This document shows positions 56,981 to 64,000 of a stretch of 64,000 nucleotides of DNA, in pieces (within the stretch, counting starts at the first letter, position 1; each line of letters starts with the position of its first letter). The position numbers and the translations under genes are program-made. Location: NCBI GenBank assembly GCA_030340625.1, contig JAOPHQ010005701.1:62001-126000 (forward strand), given 5' to 3'. The notes below the pieces were generated by a model. That model saw only the letters and a list, made by a program, of their open reading frames with translations. It did no database searches and was not told where the DNA came from. Origin of the DNA: Merluccius polli. Taxonomy: Eukaryota; Chordata; Actinopteri; Gadiformes; Merlucciidae.

Positions 56981-58939
56981 GATGTCAACAAATCAAAGCG
57001 TAGCGTGGCAAGTTGTTTTCTTCGTCTACTGCTCTCACTCACATGTCATGTCACATATGGTAGCGTCGTGTGGACGTGAACCCCACGTGGCCTCTGATTG
57101 GTTAGATTGTGTAAAACACTTTTTTTTATTTTGATCGCAGCCTTTGCGATTTGAAAATCCCGTTCTGTCACATTGCGATGTCGGTTTAAATTCGATTCAT
57201 CGTTCAGCCCTACTTCAAGGGCAGCTAGGATGTGGTCTCTCCCGTGGCGTGGGTCCTGTTCACCATCTCCCACCAATTTAATTTATCTCCACTTTGCTCT
57301 CTTGGCCTGTCTGTTCTTTCCTTTTAATCTCCCTCTAAATCATAAGGTATGTGTCTTATTGAATGCCAAGGTCGAAATTCTTCCACATTTATTTTCCACA
57401 TACACATCCGACGACCAAATGAGTAATTCCAGCTTGCCGGTCAGTCAGGGTTGCGTAGCAGAGAGTGCATGCGTAAACGGAGCTGTGGGGAAAGGCAGGA
57501 GAGTCATGTTCTATTAAAAGGGAGCACATACATTTTCTACCCTCATTTAGGAAGATGTAGTGGTGGTGGTGGTGCTGCTGTCTCCCGGGGAGATCCAGCC
57601 AGGACTGGTCTATGTAAAAAAAACAACTGCTTAAAGTCCCTGGTGCCACCCTCCCCAGCCCTCGTTTGAGGATGAGGCATCACACCACACAATGCAGAAA
57701 ACAAACAAACATCCCCCTTGCCATTAGGATTCATTGTTATTTTGTGCTTCGTTGAAAGAGGTGGATGACCTGAACTATATTTCTGCACAACTCTGGTGCA
57801 ATAGTACCTTTGTTTTTACTGTCCTGTTTTTTCTGCTGTGACTGCTAGGCGGCATGAATCTTTTGTTATTTTATCTACCTTTTTTTCCCCTCCATTTCTT
57901 AGGTGAACCAATTATTTTCTTTCTCCTACCATTCTTGTTCCATCGTATATCCTAAGATCAATATTACATGTTCCCACACAGGCGATGCCATTGAATGCTT
58001 GCACGGTCTGTCAGCTGTGAGATGACTCATCCCCCTTTAGAAAGCATTATACCTTTTTAATGACATCAGTTGCTGGAGCCCTTTCAAGCTGTTACACCTG
58101 TGAAGGTGCCATGTTTGCCAAAGAACTGGTCTAGGCAGCCCAGAGAGGCGGAGGAGTGAGGACTGGAGACAGGAGGTTTCTAGGTCACCATGGTAGTAAA
58201 TGAAAGTGGAAGTAGGGCTCCAGCTAATGATGGCTTTTGATACTTTATTATTATTGATTCTTACTAGTGACTGCCCTAAAGTGGAAACCTGCACAATCGG
58301 TTATGTAAATACAGCTCTGATTTTAGTTTCCAAAATTAGATACTTTCACTTTAGAACTGTAACTCGTGATTATTTTGATAGTAAAACAATCTGGCAATTT
58401 GATTAATAGCTGGACTTCCAAATGAGAACAAAACAACCTTTTTTTAATGGCGGATTGACATGTCATCTACAGAGCAGAGCATTTTTTTCCAAAAATAAAC
58501 CTAGTAATGCATGACAACATTGACTTATTGCGAATCAACTCATGTTCATTTGTCGGTGACTGTGACATGGCTATGGCTTCCCTATTGTTATATCCGTTGT
58601 GCTAGATAACTGTACACCCATTACATTGCCAACTGGGTGCATGACATACCCTTCATGTTCTGTAAGGATCATCGACAGATGATAAAGGAACTATCCGCAG
58701 AGACAATTACCAGTTGAAGTCAATTTGCAATACCACCCTTTTTATTTGTGGTTGGCCAAAAAGGACATTACTAATCACATTTTCATTGCCTTGTAGATTT
58801 CCTTGCCTGCCTGTCATGCAGGTTAGATGCTAATCATTCTGATTGGCTGTGCATAGCCGGTCCATTGGTCTTGCTACTCCATTTAGCCCCGTCACCCTGA
58901 TTAGTTGGGAGTATTAGCCCAGATTAAAGAGCATTGTCC

Positions 58940-59305
58940 CACATATGGCTGCAACAATTAGCCGATTCATTAATTAGTCGGACATAAAATTAATTGAATC
59001 GAATTTTTCTAATTGATTAATCGTTTAGGTCCTTTATCGAGTACAAATACATAACAAACATTTGCTGCTTGATGCTTCAGAAATTAAAATGTTTGGTTCA
59101 TGGATCATTATAAAATGAATTATTTAATTTTTCTTGGCTGCTGCCTGTCAGATAAAGCAAGCAGATTTAAGACTTTGGACTCTGGTAACTTGTGATGGCA
59201 TTTGCTATTTATGATAAATTGTAGACTAAATAATTAATCGATTACTCGAAAAAATTATCGTTGGATTAATCGACTATGAAGATAATGGTTTATTGCAGCC
59301 GTACT
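58940..59305. mobile_element. Dispersed element with GGCTGCAACAATTAG / TTATTGCAGCC ends
   Basis: The left end GGCTGCAACAATTAGCCGAT and right end GGTTTATTGCAGCC are inverted, with several AATCGATTA-type motifs inside. A target duplication is not clear. The structure is typical of short hAT-like elements in fish. Confidence 0.5.
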
Positions 59306-60345
59306 TCCACAGTCCAGGGATAGGGGCTTGTCCGGGCCCATATAATCACTTGTAATTCCCTGTTTCCATGATTCACTGCAGATGAATGAATTAGATTTGT
59401 CTCCTCATCTACTGCTTCCCGTCAGCGGGACTCTGATCACACCCTTCAAGCAGCCTGGTCAACAGCAGCCAGAGGAGACAGCTAGAGTAGCCTGAGCAGT
59501 CGGAGCACTGCAGTGTCTCATCGGATTTTGTAGCCGTTTCATCTGCTTGTCTTCATGTGGAACTTTACATATATTAGATATTTTCACCTATTAGTTCAGT
59601 CCCTTTGTTTATATTTTGCTAGCTTTTGGTTTTTGGCTTGGTTGCACCAACAGCCTAGCAAGAATAGGCAATGCCGAATTGTAGGTCTGGAAAAATATGT
59701 TTCTGTACCATGAGAGGCGAAATCATACGTTATACAACCCAAATATTTTATTTGGGATTGTCCCTCACTCATCAACAAAAGTCGACGACATTTTATTTGG
59801 TCAGCCAGTGCTGCTGGATACCTGCCCAGTGTTCATAGAAACACATGCGCACAACCAGTGTGTCCTATTGATTTTCAGTGTGCCAATACTAAAAGGTCGA
59901 CAGAGACAGGACTCCAATGTGATACTCCGATGACATAGTGTTTTGTACGAGGTAGTGTGTATGAATCACTCATTTCTCTTTTTTCCAATAAACAACATGC
60001 TGACTATCTGAGGCTTGCATAATCCTAAGAGGCTTTTTTTGTAAAGATGACATGGCTATGTACTGGGCTTCTGAGATAATCTCCTTGCATATCTGAGGGT
60101 ACATTTTACTCCTCGTCAGCGTGAAGCCACTAACCCATGGAAGATGGTAATGTGCGTTATTTCAACAAGCCATGTTGTCATGGCGTCAAAGCTCAAATCA
60201 GAGGTTTGCCTTGAGGTTTACCTGAATTATCTCATTCTCTATAGTATGTTGCTGTTGACCACTTTATTTTATAATTACAAAAGTGATGCACAAGCGCTGC
60301 TCTGTGCGAACTTAACATGTATGTAATGTAAGAGAAACAAATGAC

Positions 60346-60369
60346 ACCCCCCCCCCCCCCCCCCCCCCC
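60346..60369. repeat. C homopolymer
   Basis: About 24 C residues. Confidence 0.9.
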
Positions 60370-61730
60370 TCCCCTCAATTCCCCTTTTATCAGTTGCCTG
60401 TAGAGATGATGCATGGCTCCCACTGTGCTTAATGCCTAGCAACACACTGGCCGGGTGATTAATGGTGTCTTGGAGATGTTTTCGTAGGTCTGGATACTGC
60501 TGGTGCGATCTCTTCAGTTTGGCTCCGCATCGAAGGAGCTGCTATAAAAGCTATGAGTGACTGCAGAAAGCAGCTGCCTTCCTCTGTGCCCAAGCAACAA
60601 GTCCCCCCTGCTTGCCTCATTTTCATTAAGCCCCTTACATGTACTAATACCAACGCCGTGTCTCTTGGCTTGTCCTTCGCTAATTATTAAATGTACCTCA
60701 AGACCTGACCTGGCTCTCTTTGGGTCCCGAGTCCTGACCCCCGCTAACTGTGCTGTGCTAATGGTCCAACGGCCCCCAGCTAGCTGTAATACGCAACATG
60801 CAAGCGTGCATTCTCTCATTAATCATTGTGCAGACCATGCATGTGTAACACTCTGAGGATTCAAACAGCCAGAATGGAAAGGAACAACTGCATGGTGCAG
60901 GTACTTGGTAGGACGTACTGCCTCACGCCGTGTCCTTCCCTGGTCTACAACGCAGAGCGGCGCGCTACTAACATTCATCATTTACGTGACGTGGCCTACA
61001 TTTTAACGACCGGCGCAAGCCAGCGGTGGTTTCTTTTGGAGTGGCTTATATACGGCCTTGATGTCTGCTGTTGATATCCAGATGGTCGCGGGGCCATACT
61101 TTGTATGCTTCAGCGGTTGTCGTCATTTACAGTGTCGTTTTAATATTAATTTAATGGCGATGCGCCACCTGGGGCTACACCTGTGTCACACTATGAAATA
61201 TATTTAGCTTCCCTTAAACTAAGATTTGGAACGTGGCCATGGGTTTATTCATTATTCGTATACGTGCATCGTTTTGCTGTTCTACATTATTGGGAAAGCA
61301 ATCTGGCTTAATAAAAGATAATCCCTCGTGCTTTTCACAGTCTGTTTTGTGAGTCTCTTCAGCTTCTTTGGTTCTTGATGATCCGGCTGCCTTGTCAGCT
61401 ACAAGAATGAAATGACAAACAACAAGGCCACCCAGTCTTAAACTGGGTGGCAAGAGATACATTGGGCGTGTTTGTAGCGGTGTAGTTCTACCATCGCCTT
61501 TCAACAGAAATATCTGCCGACCTGGGCAGTCACGTGGTCACCCCCGAGACCCCCTCGTTTCTGTAAGCGCTTTGCCAATCACATTTACAATGAGAGGGTT
61601 TCCAAGAAAGCTTGGTTTGTACGGTTCTACATATTCAGCTGGTTTGCTATTTGAAGAGGGCATAGTTCAGTGTAATTAAATGAGATTTTTTTTTTTTTTT
61701 TTGGAATGGCCACAAGACTGTACCTTATCA

Positions 61731-62806
61731 CAGTGGTACTCAACCACCGGGCCGTGCACTGGTACCATCCTCTCGCACATCCATCCTCTCCTCTCATCCG
61801 TCTCCCTCACGCATTCAATGACATGCCTGACATGCCTATCCACCACCGGCTTGTGTTTTTCCATTAAACCCAAAGCATCTATTCCCTCATATTTGTAGTG
61901 CGACACACACAAGAACCAGATTTATACGGGCATTTAAAAAAACGTTGTTTTGCCATCTCATATGGCCGTGTGCTTTGGTCTTAACATCTAGTCAAGGCTT
62001 CGGCTGTTTGATATGATTTGAAGCAGCACTCCGCTATTAACATAGTCTACAGATCTACAGTTCAGCCAGGTAAGACTGCTCAGTTACTGGAAAACAACTT
62101 TGATCGTTATCAACACCTGACCTGTATTTGGGACAGGCTTTTATTATTTTAGAAAGTTCAAAATAGCAGGGCGTCAATGTTGTGCCGTTATTCCACCTTG
62201 CCTTCTGAATAAAGGGTACAAACACGGACTGGGGGCCGTTTGTGTTCCACCTTTTTGCCTGCGGCGGAGCTAGTAATGGAGCCGAATCGATGTCTGTGTA
62301 AAAAGGGAGTGTAAAAAAATATATATTGTGCAAAAAAAAGAGTTGTTGACCCACAAATGACAAGTGTGTGTGTGTGTGTGTGTGTGTTACCTCATCCATT
62401 ACCAGTGTTTAATCGAGTAGCCGATTATTCTGACCCACCCCTAGAACTTATATGGATCAGAAATCAGGAAACGTATAGCGCTCTTCGTTGTGGTGGATAG
62501 ATGTGTTATACTTAACTAAAATAACAATGGCAAAGAAACAGACATTGATAGAGTTTAATAGATTTGTTTGATTAGTTAGAGCTTAACTTGGCACAATAAT
62601 TATGTGTGATGCTGTTATGTAACTGATTGAGAACTGTTAGACTGTTACTCTCTATTAATAAAACAGTTCATATTCTTAATAATGATCCAGTTGCTGTTTT
62701 TACTCTATTAGATGAGGCAGGCATGTAACAATGGCCCAACAAAAATGACCCGTCATACCGGGCTGTGAAAATATTTTGGGCCACATTAACAAAAAGGTTG
62801 AGGACC
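61731..62806. mobile_element. Degenerate hAT-like element with CAGTGGTACTCAACC / GGTTGAGGACC ends
   Basis: The left end resembles the CAGTGGTTCTCAACC family, with ACCGGGCCGTG following. The right end has GGGCTGTGAAAATATTTTGGGC and then GGTTGAGGACC. The distance between them and poor end conservation suggest an old or composite copy. Confidence 0.4.
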
Positions 62807-64000
62807 AAACGCACCAAACGCACACCAACTACTATTCTGAATACTATACTAAAACATTTCCGCTCGCAAAACTTTTTGTGCCCTCGTAAAGCACGCCCTG
62901 CCGGGAGCTTTCTACGTGTCTGCCGGCACCAGAAGGGCTATTGAGGCCGTACATGCAGTACATTTGTGCACAGTAATGAGCAGAGGAAATAGGGAGAGAT
63001 TGAACATAAGAAAAGTATGATCTTTAAAATGATTACATTTATTGAACAAAAAATATATTGTAACATCACATAACACAAATACCACAACAATCCAAAAGGT
63101 CTGTGCCTCCAACCCATGCATCTTCCCACTCCCCCCCTCTTCACTTTTCTTTTTTTAATCAGCCAGTCTTTTCAACTCAGCATGAAAAAACATGTGATTT
63201 GACAACAAGCTATTAGTTTGTACTTTGTGTGACCCATACGCACTGAGTGACCGTTTACATCCACTGTGTGCTAGCTAGCGGATGGCTAGCCGTCATTCAT
63301 TCTTCCAATTATTCATTAGTGTTAATTTACTTAAATGTAATGACATTTTCAATGATAAAATAACTTGCATTTATGACATGTCTTTAAGGGAATTCTATCA
63401 AAATAATATGTACGTTAATATCTCTGTGAGGGAATCTGTCGGTTGTCTTGGAGATTGACAGATTTTGTGCAACACGGTGGCCCTCACGCATAGTAAGGCC
63501 TGCCTTCAGTAAGAAGAAACAAACGGTCAATGTGGAATAATACTATCTTTGTATCAAGATGGATCTTCCAAATGTGGTTTATTTCACAGATATGTTTCCT
63601 TGCATATTCCTATCAAGTGATTGCATTTGCTGTAACATTACTGTGCGTTACTCACATGAAGTTGCAGGACTGTTTGATTATCTTTTGAATTGAAAAAGCC
63701 TTTGGAAATATAAACAGGAAATCATCATAATTAAGGCAATAAGACTGACGAGTGTCCTGAGGGATCTAATGATACTTAATAAGGGCTTTTTTGACAAACG
63801 AACAGCTGTGAAAGTTGTGGAATAGTCATAATTAGGTATTGAACTGGTTTTAGGCCTTTTAACAGCCAGTAAAACTCATAAACTAGATGTGAAATAGTTA
63901 AGAGGTGGTTTGAAGTTGACATGTTGAAAACAACAACTATTACAAAAGCCAATTGTAATAATGGCCATTATATAATATATAAAACATAGGCTAGTTGCAA

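Overview
The window is vertebrate nuclear DNA, almost certainly from a ray-finned (teleost) fish. Genes are split by GT-AG introns, every recognisable protein belongs to a vertebrate family, and the non-coding DNA is packed with short tandem repeats, tRNA-derived SINEs and small hAT-type and TTAA-flanked DNA transposons of kinds common in fish. The very high dinucleotide-repeat density recalls codfishes, but the species is not determined here. There is no sign of bacterial, plasmid, phage or CRISPR content.

Layout. (1) 1832-4669, plus strand: prxl2b, a thioredoxin-fold prostamide/prostaglandin F synthase in six recognisable coding exons, with one extra base in exon 2. (2) 4670-11550: intergenic, including a diverged 128-bp tandem duplication and a weak candidate secreted-protein first exon near 10006. 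(3) 11551-20326, minus strand: complete mmel1 (neprilysin-family M13 metallopeptidase), reconstructed from 22 coding exons with all splice phases agreeing (754 residues), plus a possible non-coding 5' exon ending at 22369. (4) 20.4-32.7 kb: intergenic and rich in simple repeats, with several copies of one hAT-like element, two of them in a tandem duplication. (5) 32916-37165, plus strand: miip in nine coding exons (360 residues). Its sixth intron carries a 1.28-kb TTAA-flanked element with a 27-bp perfect palindrome. (6) 37.2-40.5 kb: intergenic, with a 0.54-kb MITE and two minisatellites. (7) 40533-44792, plus strand: a TNF-receptor-superfamily gene (TNFRSF1B-like ectodomain, short tail) in nine exons with a one-base frameshift in exon 4. 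(8) 46055-49440, plus strand: a decayed tandem copy of that receptor gene, split by a 1.49-kb hAT element with an 8-bp target duplication. (9) 51543-51950, plus strand: first coding exon of trim62 (RING plus B-box). The rest of the window looks like its first coding intron.

The genes do not form an operon or a shared pathway. Their human counterparts all lie on chromosome 1p (PRXL2B and MMEL1 adjacent at 1p36.32, MIIP near TNFRSF8/TNFRSF1B at 1p36.22, TRIM62 at 1p35), so the window is a compact piece of conserved synteny with internal rearrangement. I found no convincing new biological system. The most interesting signals are the receptor duplication, where one exon has diverged far more than its introns; the 1.49-kb hAT element carrying nine TTACGTAA (D-box-like) palindromes; and the two single-base frameshifts that need checking against reads.
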